From NCBI RefSeq assembly GCF_017894365.1, contig NZ_CP059467.1, forward strand, positions 1,860,001-1,924,000: a DNA stretch of 64,000 nt. Direction: 5' to 3'. Shown in pieces: positions 35,882-45,038 of this stretch. The position numbers and the translations under genes are program-made. Origin of the DNA: Aromatoleum bremense (GTDB lineage Bacteria; Pseudomonadota; Gammaproteobacteria; Burkholderiales; Rhodocyclaceae). The number at the start of each line of letters is the position of its first letter. The stretch's first letter is position 1. The notes beneath the pieces are model-generated. The model ran no database searches, was not told the DNA's origin, and saw only the letters and a program-made list of their open reading frames with translations.

Positions 35882-36580
35882 CTAATCCATTGCGAAAGCT
35901 TCGCTCTCGACATCGAAGAACGCCCGCGCCAGCGCGCCGACCCGGGCATAGAAAGACGCTTGCGGCGCCGCCGCCACCGCATCGGCCAGGCGGGCGTACC
36001 ACGGTTGCAGATGGCGCGTGAAGAATGCCCGCTGGCGCGCGAGGCCGGCTGCATCCGCGCCGCTGACGACGAGATGGCGCATCACTTCGGCGAGCGCGGC
36101 GACATGGTCCTCGGTCTCCGTGACGCCGCCGCGGCGGGCGAGGCCGAGTCCGGCGAGATCGTCACGCAGATCAGCAAGAGGCTCTTCCATCAGGAAACCG
36201 GCGAGATAGAACGAGCCGTACAGCATCACTTCGGGCCGGCCGATGCCATGGAACAGCGCTTCGTATTCGTCGTGCACGCTCCGGGCGTCGGTTCGCCGTG
36301 CGGCGTCGGCAAGTTCCGCCCACGCGACGCCGAACGGCGAGGGGACGAATGGCGAGTGGGCGAGGGGCGAGTGGGCGAGGGGCGAAGGCGAATCGCCGAC
36401 GCCAAAGACGTCGCCGGCAGCGACGAGCGCGGCGAGCAGCGGCGCATCGGGGGCGGCGAAAAACAGGCGGGCCAGCAACGCGTAGTGCTCGGCGCGGGCG
36501 GCGTCCTCGGCGCTCGCGGGCAGCGAAGTGGAAATGGCGGACTCGGGCTCGCGGAGGATGGCGGCTTGCGGTGCGTTCAT
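35882..36580 (-). CDS. TorD-family redox enzyme maturation chaperone
   Basis: A 232-residue all-helical chaperone expected to hold FdhA until its cofactor is inserted and to mask the Tat signal. The TorD/DmsD pattern is seen in YEALFHGIGRPEVMLYGSFYLAGFLMEEPLADL and in the C-terminal FFTRHLQPWYARLADAV. A Pro/Ser/His-rich insertion (about 68-84, repeated PLAHS) interrupts the helical domain. It starts within the polyferredoxin stop codon (ATGA). Confidence 0.88.
   Translation of the reverse strand: MNAPQAAILREPESAISTSLPASAEDAARAEHYALLARLFFAAPDAPLLAALVAAGDVFGVGDSPSPLAHSPLAHSPFVPSPFGVAWAELADAARRTDARSVHDEYEALFHGIGRPEVMLYGSFYLAGFLMEEPLADLRDDLAGLGLARRGGVTETEDHVAALAEVMRHLVVSGADAAGLARQRAFFTRHLQPWYARLADAVAAAPQASFYARVGALARAFFDVESEAFAMD
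36351..36380. repeat. Exact 15-bp tandem duplication inside the TorD-like gene
   Basis: Two identical 15-base units (ggcgagtgggcgagg) plus a partial third encode SPLAH repeats on the minus strand. They are in frame and expandable without a frameshift. Confidence 0.9.
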
Positions 36581-38646
36581 TCGGTCATGTCCCAGGCCTT
36601 GATGCCGTTTTCGCTGTGCATCAGATCGACGACGCGGCAGTCGCCGCACATGTGCAGGCGGCGGCGCTCGGCCTCGCCGGCGAACATCGCGTGGCTCGCG
36701 AGGCGCGTGAACATCGCGTCGATGAGCGGCTTTGCGCCCATCGGCTTCGCACAGCGGACGCAATGGAAGATTTCGGCTTCCTTGAGCGGCACGGTGCGTC
36801 GTGCCGACTCGTCGAGGAGCAGGCGCGGCATGAGGGTGAGCGCGTTTTCCGGACAGGACACCGCGCACAGGCCGCACTGCACACAGCTCTTCTCGATGAA
36901 GCCCAGCCGCATCGCGTCGGTTGCCGCGCTCAGCGCACCGGTCGGGCAGGCACCGACGCAGGACATGCACAGCGTGCAGGCGTCGCTGACCGAAACCGCG
37001 CCGAACGGCGCGCCCGCGGCGAGCGAAATCTCCGCCACCGGCTGCGGCGCGACCGCGAGCAAATGCCGGATCGAGAGCTCCAGCGCGTCGCGCTTGCGGC
37101 CCGGCAGGTGGAACGCCGCAGGCCGGCTCGCCCCGCTTGCGGGAGCCCAGTCCCACAGCGCCGCCTCGAGCGCCGGCCAGTCGTCGGCATCGAGGACGCG
37201 GAAAGGCTCGCCGGCATAGCCGAGCCCGGCGAGGATCGTCGCGCCGTGCGCGGCCTGGGCGCGCAGCACGCCCGGATCGTGCGTGCCGGCCGCGAGCACC
37301 GCGACCTGGCAGGCCCCGAGCGCGATGCTGCCGAGCAGCAGCTCGAGGCCGACCGAATCGGCGCTCCAGGTTTCGAGCGGGATCACCCGCGCCGGCAGGC
37401 CCTTGCCGCGGCGCGCGAGCCGATCGATCAGCGCTCGCCCGGCGCCGGCCGAATGGAACAGCACACACGGCGCTTCGCCGCCGGCGTCGCGATACGCCGC
37501 GAGCACGGTCCTGACGCGCAGGCCGAGGTCTTCGACGCGCGGATATTGCGACGCCAGCGCGCCGCTCGGGCACACCGTCGAGCAGCTGCCGCAGCCTTGG
37601 CACAGGTACGGGTCGACGCGCACGGTATCGCCGGCGGACGAGATCGCCTCGGCCGCACAGGCTTCGACGCAGTTCGAACAGCCGCGCTTCCTCGAACGCC
37701 CGTGCGCGCAGAGCCGCGCATCGAGCGCGACATAGCGCGGCTTTTCGAACTCGCCGACGAGCTCGGCGAGCGCCTGCGCCGCAAGAGCCTGCTCGAGCGG
37801 ATCACGCCCGGGCGCGGCGTAGCCCTGCGGCGGCTCGACGCGCCTGATCAGCGGCGCGGAGGAGAGGTCGAGCACGAGGTCGAAACGGCTTTCCCGCGTC
37901 GTGTCGCTGCGCGCGAAGTCGATCGCGCCGACGGTGCCGCACGCCGTCACGCAGCTGCGGTGCGACCGGCAGCGGGACGAATCGACCTGGTAGTCCCAGC
38001 CGATCGCCCCTTCGGGACAGGCGTGGATGCAGGCGTTGCAGCGCACGCACAGGTCGAGGTCGACCGGATTGTCCTGCGTCCAGGCGACGTCGAAAGCGCC
38101 CAGATGCCCGGCAATGCGGACGTCGCTACCCGACCAGACGGGATAACGGCGCTCGGCCGGCAATTCGGCGTCCGGCGTCGCGCCGGTCGCCAGCACCGCG
38201 ACTTCGAAACGGGTCTGCAGGCGTTCGGCCCAGCCGAGCGCGGCGCCCGCCTCGCCGACGATCAGCAACGCATTGCCTGCCGCGAGCGTGACGCCCGGGA
38301 CCGGATCGGCCTCGGGCAGCAGCGCCGCGGCGAGCAAGGCGGCGATCTTCGGCGTCGCCGCCGGCGCTTCGACCGACCAGGCGGCGTTTTCGCGCAGATT
38401 CAGGAAATCGATGCGTGACGGGGAGTCCGCGGCAATCTGCGCGAACAGCGCAGCCTCCTGCGTACAGCCGACCAGTACATCGCCGTCGGCGAGCGCAGAC
38501 TCGAGCGCGCCGATCTCGCGCCGGCACAGTTCATGGTGCAGCGACAACGGACTGCCGTCACGTATCGTCGTTGCGAGCGCGGCTGCGTCAAGCGGCGAAC
38601 CGCGATTGCAATCGCATAATTTAATTTGTTTTCCGCAGATTGGCAT
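36577..38646 (-). CDS. Multi-cluster 4Fe-4S protein (polyferredoxin) of the formate dehydrogenase operon
   Basis: A 689-residue soluble protein with six or more ferredoxin-type clusters: CVRCNACIHACP, CRSHRSCVTAC, CSNCVEAC, CQGCGSCSTVCP, CTLCMSCVGACP, CVQCGLCAVSCP, plus CVRC and CGDC near the end. An N-terminal CGKQIKLCDC and a Cys-poor region (about 70-190) resemble a nucleotide-binding or regulatory segment but are not recognised. Homologues lie beside formate dehydrogenases in related bacteria and may route electrons or assist assembly. ATG 38646 is the first start after the promoter. It is the first gene of the minus-strand fdh run. Confidence 0.85.
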   Translation of the reverse strand: MPICGKQIKLCDCNRGSPLDAAALATTIRDGSPLSLHHELCRREIGALESALADGDVLVGCTQEAALFAQIAADSPSRIDFLNLRENAAWSVEAPAATPKIAALLAAALLPEADPVPGVTLAAGNALLIVGEAGAALGWAERLQTRFEVAVLATGATPDAELPAERRYPVWSGSDVRIAGHLGAFDVAWTQDNPVDLDLCVRCNACIHACPEGAIGWDYQVDSSRCRSHRSCVTACGTVGAIDFARSDTTRESRFDLVLDLSSAPLIRRVEPPQGYAAPGRDPLEQALAAQALAELVGEFEKPRYVALDARLCAHGRSRKRGCSNCVEACAAEAISSAGDTVRVDPYLCQGCGSCSTVCPSGALASQYPRVEDLGLRVRTVLAAYRDAGGEAPCVLFHSAGAGRALIDRLARRGKGLPARVIPLETWSADSVGLELLLGSIALGACQVAVLAAGTHDPGVLRAQAAHGATILAGLGYAGEPFRVLDADDWPALEAALWDWAPASGASRPAAFHLPGRKRDALELSIRHLLAVAPQPVAEISLAAGAPFGAVSVSDACTLCMSCVGACPTGALSAATDAMRLGFIEKSCVQCGLCAVSCPENALTLMPRLLLDESARRTVPLKEAEIFHCVRCAKPMGAKPLIDAMFTRLASHAMFAGEAERRRLHMCGDCRVVDLMHSENGIKAWDMTE

Positions 38647-38671
38647 CGCTACTGCTTCTCGGTGTCCTTGA

Positions 38672-38699
38672 AACATAGCACCTGCCCTGCGTACGGCAA
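38672..38699 (-). promoter_or_regulatory. Predicted promoter of the formate dehydrogenase operon
   Basis: On the minus strand TTGCCG (38694-38699) and TATGTT (38672-38677) have a 16-base spacing, about 26 bases before the polyferredoxin start. The region further upstream (38710-38735) is A+T-rich. It would drive polyferredoxin, the chaperone, the Tat-leader gene and the three enzyme subunits. Confidence 0.5.
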
Positions 38700-38749
38700 C
38701 GACAGAATGCAGAGCGAAAAAAATTGTCCTCGTTCCGCACGCGGGCGGG

Positions 38750-39409
38750 TTATTTCGTTTCCCTCGGGTTCGTCACTCCCGTGGCAAGTTGACCGACATC
38801 TCGCAAGGCTCCGCCCTCAGGCGGCGCTCGGTCTTCGGCACCGTCCGGAGCAACGCCAGCTTCGCCGCCCGGGGCGGTTGCGCCGCGACCATCCTGCCGC
38901 GCCTCCGCGGGACTGCTGGCGGCGGACAATTCGGCGATTGCACCGACCGGTTCGGCCGGTGGCGAATCGTCTTCGAGGAAAGTCTTGAACTGCCGCAGGC
39001 GCTTCATGATGTCCGGAGGAATCGGGTCGGCGGCCGAATAGTCGCCGATGTACGTGTCGAGGCCGTCCATACGGTTGAAATGGGGATCGCTGAAGAGCTT
39101 GCGCAACGCCGCGCGACGCAGCGGCTCGCCGACTTCCTTCTTCAGGAAGCCGGTGAAATCGGCGTCGAGATCGAGCGTCTCGATCGGCGGCAGCGACGCT
39201 GCGGCGGCCGGACCGGAGAGCGCATCTGCGCCGCGCGCCGCTCCCGGGTGGGGCTCGCCGGCTTCGGCAGGAAGACTGCCTTCGGCCGGCGCTGCGGCTT
39301 CCTCGCCCGGCGCGATCTCATCGGGCGCGACTTCGGTCGACGCGGGCGCGCTGTCGCCGCGGCGCTTGAGCCGCGACCAGCGTTCGAGAAAGCGCGCCGG
39401 CGTCGTCAT
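38750..39409 (-). CDS. DUF3306 protein linked to formate dehydrogenase
   Basis: A 219-residue protein of unknown function. The N-terminus FLERWSRLKRRG is the DUF3306 signature. A Pro/Ala/Glu-rich linker (25-75) leads to a conserved core (about 80-150: DADFTGFLKKEVGEPLRRAALRKLF, then the family NRMDGLDTYIGDY). The rest is disordered. It begins in the DUF3305 stop codon (ATGA). The pair consistently travels with fdh genes, so a maturation role is inferred but unproven. Confidence 0.88.
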   Translation of the reverse strand: MTTPARFLERWSRLKRRGDSAPASTEVAPDEIAPGEEAAAPAEGSLPAEAGEPHPGAARGADALSGPAAAASLPPIETLDLDADFTGFLKKEVGEPLRRAALRKLFSDPHFNRMDGLDTYIGDYSAADPIPPDIMKRLRQFKTFLEDDSPPAEPVGAIAELSAASSPAEARQDGRGATAPGGEAGVAPDGAEDRAPPEGGALRDVGQLATGVTNPRETK

Positions 39410-39873
39410 GGCTGTTCGCGATCCTGCGCGAGCGGATCATTGCGCCGGATCTTTTTGCGCGGCGCGGGCTCGTAGTGGCGGTTCACGAACGCGCCGACCC
39501 AGTCGGCAATCTCGCGCGACATCGGCACGCCGTCCACCTGCTCGCCGGAGTCGAGCAGCCGTGCCGCTTCGCCGTAGCTCACGGTGACCGTCGCCGGCCG
39601 CGCGACGCCGCCTTCCAGGCGCCACATCACGAACACTTTCGGTACCGGAGAGCTGAGATTGAGGAAATAGTTGGCGGCTTCATCACGGAACAGTTCGAGC
39701 GCGAAGCCGCCGACGCGGAACTGGTCGCGGTCGGTTTCGGCGACGATCTGTCGCATCGCCGGCTGCGCATCGTCGAAAGCCGGCACGACGCCGACGGCTT
39801 CCCAGGCCTCGTCGGCCCAGCGGTTGTCGAGGCGGCGGCGCTCGATGATCACGGCGATCGGAAAGCGGTCCAT
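39406..39873 (-). CDS. DUF3305 protein linked to formate dehydrogenase
   Basis: A 155-residue cytosolic protein. It starts MDRFPIAVIIERRRLDNRW and contains YFLNLSSPVPKVFVMWR, the DUF3305 hallmark. The C-terminus is basic (RHYEPAPRKKIRRNDP). ATG 39873 has GGAGCAGGA upstream. It is coupled to the DUF3306 gene and divergent from fdhD, with only 148 bases between, which may hold promoters for both. Confidence 0.88.
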   Translation of the reverse strand: MDRFPIAVIIERRRLDNRWADEAWEAVGVVPAFDDAQPAMRQIVAETDRDQFRVGGFALELFRDEAANYFLNLSSPVPKVFVMWRLEGGVARPATVTVSYGEAARLLDSGEQVDGVPMSREIADWVGAFVNRHYEPAPRKKIRRNDPLAQDREQP

Positions 39874-40021
39874 GGTCCTGCTCCGGCGTGGCGCGATGTT
39901 GCACAGCATACGTGAGCGGCGGCACACGGAAAATCGGCGTTGCGCGATCGCGGTTCCCGCTTGCGGCGAGGCGCCGCGTTGAGACTAGAATGGGACCTTC
40001 CCGTGCGACCTTGCGCCCTCG

Positions 40022-40861
40022 ATGAGCAGCTCCCCCGATAAAGCCACGCGTCATCCGACCCTCAGCCACGCCAGACGGCCGCTGACGGTCACGATCCCGG
40101 CCCGCAACGAGGCCGGCGACGTCGTGCCGACGCCGATCGCCGGTGAATACCCGTTGACGCTGTACGTCGATCGCCGCGAGATCGTCACGCTGATGACGCT
40201 CGGCGCCGCGCCCGAGGCGCTCGCGATCGGCTGGCTGCGCAACCAGCGGCTCGTCGACAGCCTCGACGACATCGCCTCGGTGCAGGTCGACTGGGAAACC
40301 GACGCGGTCGCGGTGACGACGCGCTCCGGGATCAAGGATGCCGACGAACGCCTCGGCAGCCGCACCGTGACGACCGGCTGCGGCCAGGGGACGGTATTCG
40401 GCGGCCTGATGGACGAAATCGACACGATCCATCTGCCCCCTGACCGCCGCCTGTCGCAAGCGACACTGTACGCACTGATGGAAGCGGTGCGCCACCACGA
40501 ATCGGTCTACAAGCAGGCGGGCGCGGTGCACGGCTGCGCGCTCGCCGCGGGCGAAGGCGACGGCTGCGGGATCCTGATGTTCGTCGAGGACGTCGGCCGT
40601 CACAATGCGGTCGATGCGATCGCCGGCCGGATGTGGCTCGAAGGGCTCGACGGCAGCGACAAGATCTTCTACACGACCGGCCGGCTGACGTCCGAGATGG
40701 TGATCAAGACCGCGCAGATGGGCATCCCGTTTCTCGTCTCGCGCTCGGGCCTCACCCAGATGGGCTGGGAGATCGCGCGCCGCATCGGGCTGACGATGAT
40801 CGGCCGTGCGCAAGGGAAACATTACCTGCTGTTCACCGGCGAGGAGCGTTTCACACGATGA
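40022..40861 (+). CDS. fdhD: Formate dehydrogenase accessory sulfurtransferase FdhD
   Basis: A 279-residue protein that passes sulfur from a cysteine desulfurase to the molybdenum cofactor of formate dehydrogenase. Conserved blocks are AIGWLRNQRLV, VYKQAGAVHGCAL, EDVGRHNAVDAI, and TGRLTSEMVIKTAQMGIPFLVSRS. The sulfur-carrying loop reads TTGCGQGTV with one cysteine (Cys120), whereas E. coli FdhD has a Cys-x-x-Cys pair there. It overlaps mobA by ATGA. Confidence 0.95.
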   Translation: MSSSPDKATRHPTLSHARRPLTVTIPARNEAGDVVPTPIAGEYPLTLYVDRREIVTLMTLGAAPEALAIGWLRNQRLVDSLDDIASVQVDWETDAVAVTTRSGIKDADERLGSRTVTTGCGQGTVFGGLMDEIDTIHLPPDRRLSQATLYALMEAVRHHESVYKQAGAVHGCALAAGEGDGCGILMFVEDVGRHNAVDAIAGRMWLEGLDGSDKIFYTTGRLTSEMVIKTAQMGIPFLVSRSGLTQMGWEIARRIGLTMIGRAQGKHYLLFTGEERFTR

Positions 40862-41466
40862 GCGGGAGTCGGGAAAAAGTAACCGGCGTCGTCCTCGCCG
40901 GCGGCCAGGGCCGGCGCATGGGTGGCGTCGACAAGGGTCTCGTCGAGTTGTGCGGCCGGCCGATGGTCGACTGGGTGCTCGAACGCCTGCGCCCGCAGGT
41001 CGATGAGCTGATCATCAACGCGAACCAGAATGCCCGGTGCTATGCCGCTTTCGGCTATCCGGTTTTCCCGGACGACATCGGCGGCTTCGCCGGTCCGCTC
41101 GCCGGACTGCATGCGGGGCTCGCGCGCGCGCAACATCCGCTCGTCGCGACCGCGCCGTGCGATTCACCGTTCCTGCCGGCCGATCTCGTCGGCCGGCTGC
41201 ACGCCGCGCTTCTGGATGCCGGCGCCGAGCTCGCGGTCGCCCGCACCTTCGAGCAGCCGCATCCGGTGTTCTGCCTGTGCCGGCGCGAGGTACTGCCGCA
41301 TCTGGAGGAATTTCTCGCCGCCGGCGGACGCAAGATCGAGCTCTGGTATGCGACGCTGAAAATCGTCGAGGTGCGCTTCGACGACGAGGAGGCGGCCTTC
41401 CGCAACATCAATACCCGCGACGAGCTCGCGCACGCAGGCGCTGCACCCGGGAGCACTGCGCCGTGA
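40858..41466 (+). CDS. mobA: Molybdenum cofactor guanylyltransferase MobA
   Basis: A 202-residue enzyme that attaches GMP to molybdopterin, giving the guanine dinucleotide form used by formate dehydrogenases. It has the nucleotide-binding N-terminus VVLAGGQGRRMGGVDKGLVEL, then FAGPLAGLHAGL and TAPCDSPFLP, and ends with the family FRNINTRDEL. It is translationally coupled to fdhD. Confidence 0.95.
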   Translation: MSGSREKVTGVVLAGGQGRRMGGVDKGLVELCGRPMVDWVLERLRPQVDELIINANQNARCYAAFGYPVFPDDIGGFAGPLAGLHAGLARAQHPLVATAPCDSPFLPADLVGRLHAALLDAGAELAVARTFEQPHPVFCLCRREVLPHLEEFLAAGGRKIELWYATLKIVEVRFDDEEAAFRNINTRDELAHAGAAPGSTAP

Positions 41467-41754
41467 ACGCCCGGCCGGCACACGCCACATTGCCGCGAAG
41501 CTAGGGCGACTGCCCGATGCAACCAGGGCGGCCGATCGTGAACTTTTTCACGCGCGGCAACCAGAATCCGATTGTCAAGGTCATGCGCCGGACGCACGGC
41601 GCAACGCGCCTTGAGTATGATGGTTGTGTGCGCATCATGCGCCGCCCCACTCCCGCGCATGCCGTTTGCCCTGCGCGTGGCGCTCGCCCCGCCCGGCTTG
41701 CGCCATGCCTGCCGGCCAAGGTCACGCGCCGCTTGCACGACCAAGGCTAATCTC

Positions 41755-43389
41755 GTGAAGATCAATCTTCCTGTCACCAACGTTGAAACCCTTCTTCCCG
41801 AAGGCCAATTCATCTACTCGCGGACCAACCTCAAGGGTGTCATCGAAGAAGCCAACGAGGCCTTCGCCCGCATCAGTGGCTACCCCCGCGAGGAGATGAT
41901 CGGTCAGTCTCATAACCTCGTTCGCCACCCCGACATGCCGCCCGAGGCTTTCGCCGACATGTGGCGCGACCTCAAGACGGATCGCCCGTGGCGCGGGGTG
42001 GTGAAAAACCGCCGCAGCGACGGGGGTTTCTATTGGGTCGAGGCCAACGTGTCGCCGGTGCGTGAAGACGGCAAGATCGTCGGCTACCAGTCGGTGCGCA
42101 GCCGGCCGACGCGCCAGCAGATCGCCGCCGCGGAAGATGCCTACCGGCGTATCCGCGGCGGCGACACCACGCTACAGGTCGAGCACGGCCAGGTTTTCAA
42201 GCGGCGGCCGGCCTGGTTCCTCGCCCTGTCGTCGCTGCGCGCGCAATTGCTGCTGGCCGGCATGGGTGGGCTGGGCTCGGCCTTGCTGCTGCTGCTCGAA
42301 GCCGCCGGAGGTCTTTCCATGCCGGCTGGGGTGGGGCTGGTGGCCGGCGCCATCGGCGCCCTCATTTCGGCACATCTGCTGTTCGTCTACACACCGCGCA
42401 CCGTGCGCGATCTCGACGCCACCGCCGCCTGGCTGGAGCAAGTGCTCCGTTCGGGCGATCTGCGCGCCCGTTTCGATCTGTCACGGCGCGATGCCATCGG
42501 CAGCGTCGCGCGCCGAACGAACGAGCTGCTGTCGGCGCTGCAGTCCACCATGCAGAACATTCAGGATGTCACTGGCGATATCGGCAACGCCATCGACGAA
42601 GTGGGTGCCGGCATGCATGACGTCGAACATGCGGCTCAGACTCAGCGCAGCGAAACGGCATCGGCGCAGCGCGCGATCGCGCACGTGGCGGGTTCCATCG
42701 ACGGCGTTGTCGACCACGCCCGGTCGACGCGTGAAACAGCCGTGCGTGCCGGCGAAGTATCGCGCGACGGCGCCGAAGTCACCCATCGCGCCAGCAGAAA
42801 TACCCAGGCGCTGGCCGACATCATCGGCCGTTCGGCCTCACAGGTGGAATCGCTGGGTCAGCGCTCGGACGAAATCAGCCGCATTGCGGGCGTCATCCAC
42901 GACATCGCCAGCCAGACCAACCTGCTTGCGCTCAATGCCGCCATCGAAGCCGCCCGCGCCGGCGAACAGGGCCGCGGCTTCGCCGTGGTAGCCGACGAGG
43001 TGCGCAAACTGGCCGAGCGCACCGGCGCCGCCACCGGCGAGATCAACGCCATGATCGAAGCCATCCAGTCCGAAACCCGGGGCGCGGTCGGCAGCATGCG
43101 CGACGGCGCGGCACAGGTGGCCGAGAGCGTCAACCTGGCCAACGCCACCGAGGAGTCGCTGCGCCGGATCAACGAGGAAATGCAGGTCACGACCGAAATG
43201 GTGGGCCGGATCGTCGACGCCTCGGCCGAACAGCAGGCGGCGGTCAATGCGCTGACGCACAACGTGGAGCAAGCCGCCACGATGACCGAACGCAATCTCG
43301 CCGCCGTCACGCAGACCCAGGCGATGGTGGGTTATCTCGGCGCGGTGCGGATGCGCATGCACAAGGCGGTGCAGCAATACCGCCTGTAA
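41755..43389 (+). CDS. Aer-like PAS-domain chemoreceptor
   Basis: A 544-residue energy-taxis receptor. The N-terminal PAS domain (about 1-120) has the Aer-type sequence [20 protein letters not shown] and [20 protein letters not shown]. It is followed by a hydrophobic pair (about 165-210), a HAMP-like linker, and a signalling domain with [20 protein letters not shown] and [18 protein letters not shown]. The start is taken at GTG 41755 (AAGG eight bases upstream). ATG codons further upstream in frame lack family-like sequence. Located between mobA and mobB, it may tie motility to formate respiration. Confidence 0.9.
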   Translation: MKINLPVTNVETLLPEGQFIYSRTNLKGVIEEANEAFARISGYPREEMIGQSHNLVRHPDMPPEAFADMWRDLKTDRPWRGVVKNRRSDGGFYWVEANVSPVREDGKIVGYQSVRSRPTRQQIAAAEDAYRRIRGGDTTLQVEHGQVFKRRPAWFLALSSLRAQLLLAGMGGLGSALLLLLEAAGGLSMPAGVGLVAGAIGALISAHLLFVYTPRTVRDLDATAAWLEQVLRSGDLRARFDLSRRDAIGSVARRTNELLSALQSTMQNIQDVTGDIGNAIDEVGAGMHDVEHAAQTQRSETASAQRAIAHVAGSIDGVVDHARSTRETAVRAGEVSRDGAEVTHRASRNTQALADIIGRSASQVESLGQRSDEISRIAGVIHDIASQTNLLALNAAIEAARAGEQGRGFAVVADEVRKLAERTGAATGEINAMIEAIQSETRGAVGSMRDGAAQVAESVNLANATEESLRRINEEMQVTTEMVGRIVDASAEQQAAVNALTHNVEQAATMTERNLAAVTQTQAMVGYLGAVRMRMHKAVQQYRL

Positions 43390-43452
43390 GGCGCCGCCGC
43401 GATCGATTCCCACGCGGCGCCGCTGCCGGGGTCGCCCCCGTCTGCCGACGAA

Positions 43453-43950
43453 TCAGCCGCCGCCCAGCACGCGGGCAACGATGAAATCCGCCACACCCGC
43501 GGGGTCATTGATGTCGAGGCGCGGCAGGGTGGTATCTACCGCCGCGTCGGTCGCAATCGCGATGATGTTCGGATCGTCCGGAAACAACAGCGGTTCGCCG
43601 ACCGCTGTGCGGTAGACCTCGATCTTCGGAATCCCGGCACGCTTGAAACCCTCGACGAGCACGAGATCGCAGCCGGCGAGTTTGCCCAGCAACGCGTCGA
43701 GCGGCAATTCGGGTTCGCCTCGCAGTTCGTGCATCAGCGACCAGCGCCGGCTGGAGCTGATCAGCACCTCGCGACAGCCGGCGTTGCGGTGGCGCCAGGA
43801 ATCCTTGCCTTCGTGATCGATGTCGAATTTATGGTGCGCGTGCTTGACCAGCGACACTGCGAGCCCGCGCGCCTCGAGCAAGGTGATGACCTGCTCGATC
43901 AGGGAGGTTTTGCCGCTCCCGGACCAGCCGGCGAAGCCGATGACTCTCAC
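43453..43950 (-). CDS. mobB: Molybdopterin-guanine dinucleotide biosynthesis adapter MobB
   Basis: A 165-residue P-loop GTPase-like protein that assists MobA. Walker A is GWSGSGKTS. KHAHHKFDIDHEGKDSWRHR and LVEGFKRAGIPKIEV are the family marks. It is convergent with the chemoreceptor and downstream of mobA on the other strand. Confidence 0.94.
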   Translation of the reverse strand: MRVIGFAGWSGSGKTSLIEQVITLLEARGLAVSLVKHAHHKFDIDHEGKDSWRHRNAGCREVLISSSRRWSLMHELRGEPELPLDALLGKLAGCDLVLVEGFKRAGIPKIEVYRTAVGEPLLFPDDPNIIAIATDAAVDTTLPRLDINDPAGVADFIVARVLGGG

Positions 43951-44123
43951 CGTTCAGGCCAGCGGTTCATGGGGCTATTGATGCTGCGATCCGGCATGCA
44001 CGCAACGGCGGAACGGCATGCCGTCGCGGCGTGCACGGCCGGCCCATCGGGGCCTTCCCGCAACGCGACACGCATTTCGCAGAAGTCCAGCCAGCGGGCG
44101 GCAGGCAAAACGGGGCAAGAGGC

Positions 44124-44966
44124 TTACGCGCGGGCCATCCCGCGCAGGCGCGCGATGCGCTCCTGGGTCGACGGGTGCGTCGAGAACAGGCCGCGCAGGC
44201 CGCCGCCGGACAGCGGATTGACGATCATCATCTGCGCGGTTTCGGGGTGCGCCTCGGCCGCGTGCATCGGGATGCCTTTCGAGTAGGCCTCCATTTTCGC
44301 CAGCGCATCGGCGAGCGCGTCCGGGTCGCCTGAGATCGCCGCGCCGCCGCTGTCCGCGCCGAACTCGCGGGTGCGCGAGATCGCCATCTGGATCACCATC
44401 GCCGCCAGCGGCGCGAGGATCATCACCAGGATCTGCAGCACCGGATTGGGCCGGTCCTCGTCGCGGCCGCCGAAGAACATGCCGAACTGCGCGAGCATCG
44501 AGATCGCACCGGCGACGGTCGCCGAGATCGTCGAAATCAGGATGTCGCGGTTTTTCACGTGCGCGAGCTCGTGCGCCATCACGCCGCGCAGCTCGCGCTC
44601 GGACAGCATCCGCATGATGCCGCTCGTCGCCGCGACGGCGGCGTTCTCCGGGTTGCGGCCGGTCGCGAACGCGTTCGGCTGCGCCTCGTCGATGATATAC
44701 ACCTTCGGCATCGGCAGCTGGGCGCGGAACGCGAGTTCGCGGACCATGTTGTAGAGATACGGCGACGTCGTCTCGTCGACCTGGCGCGCCTTGTACATCC
44801 TGAGCACCATCTTGTCCGAGAACCAGTAGGCCCACACGTTCATCGCGCCGCCGAACAGCAGTGCCATCAGCATGCCCTGCCGGCCACCGATCATTGCACC
44901 GACAGCGCCGAACAGCGCGACGATGCCCGCCATGAGGATCGAGGTCTTGAGCCAGTTGCCGAACAT
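44124..44966 (-). CDS. htpX: Membrane zinc protease HtpX
   Basis: A 280-residue inner-membrane metalloprotease of membrane-protein quality control. Two N-terminal segments (about 5-45) are followed by the zinc motif [10 protein letters not shown], two further membrane segments (about 150-200), and the third ligand region [11 protein letters not shown]. The C-terminus ends in [17 protein letters not shown]. It lies 72 bases downstream of fmt on the same strand. Confidence 0.95.
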   Translation of the reverse strand: MFGNWLKTSILMAGIVALFGAVGAMIGGRQGMLMALLFGGAMNVWAYWFSDKMVLRMYKARQVDETTSPYLYNMVRELAFRAQLPMPKVYIIDEAQPNAFATGRNPENAAVAATSGIMRMLSERELRGVMAHELAHVKNRDILISTISATVAGAISMLAQFGMFFGGRDEDRPNPVLQILVMILAPLAAMVIQMAISRTREFGADSGGAAISGDPDALADALAKMEAYSKGIPMHAAEAHPETAQMMIVNPLSGGGLRGLFSTHPSTQERIARLRGMARA

Positions 44967-45038
44967 GTTTCGTTTTCCTTCCTTGGACGTTGCAGGGGAT
45001 TTGCCCCTTTATGTGGGGGCGGCTGCCGCGGTATTCAA

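Noticed and set aside
36298..38418. 706-codon plus-strand ORF over the polyferredoxin
   Set aside because: It is a shadow of the cysteine-cluster gene on the minus strand and has no domain or ribosome site.
43390..43431. Hairpin GGCGCCGC/GCGGCGCC between the chemoreceptor and mobB
   Set aside because: The loop is long and there is no T-run, so it is not called as a terminator.
43993..44022. GGCATGC/GCATGCC inverted repeat between mobB and htpX
   Set aside because: It is short and self-palindromic, with no promoter or gene arrangement to support a function.
44556..44561. CACGTG inside htpX as a parS core
   Set aside because: The flanks do not match the parS arms, and it lies in conserved coding sequence.
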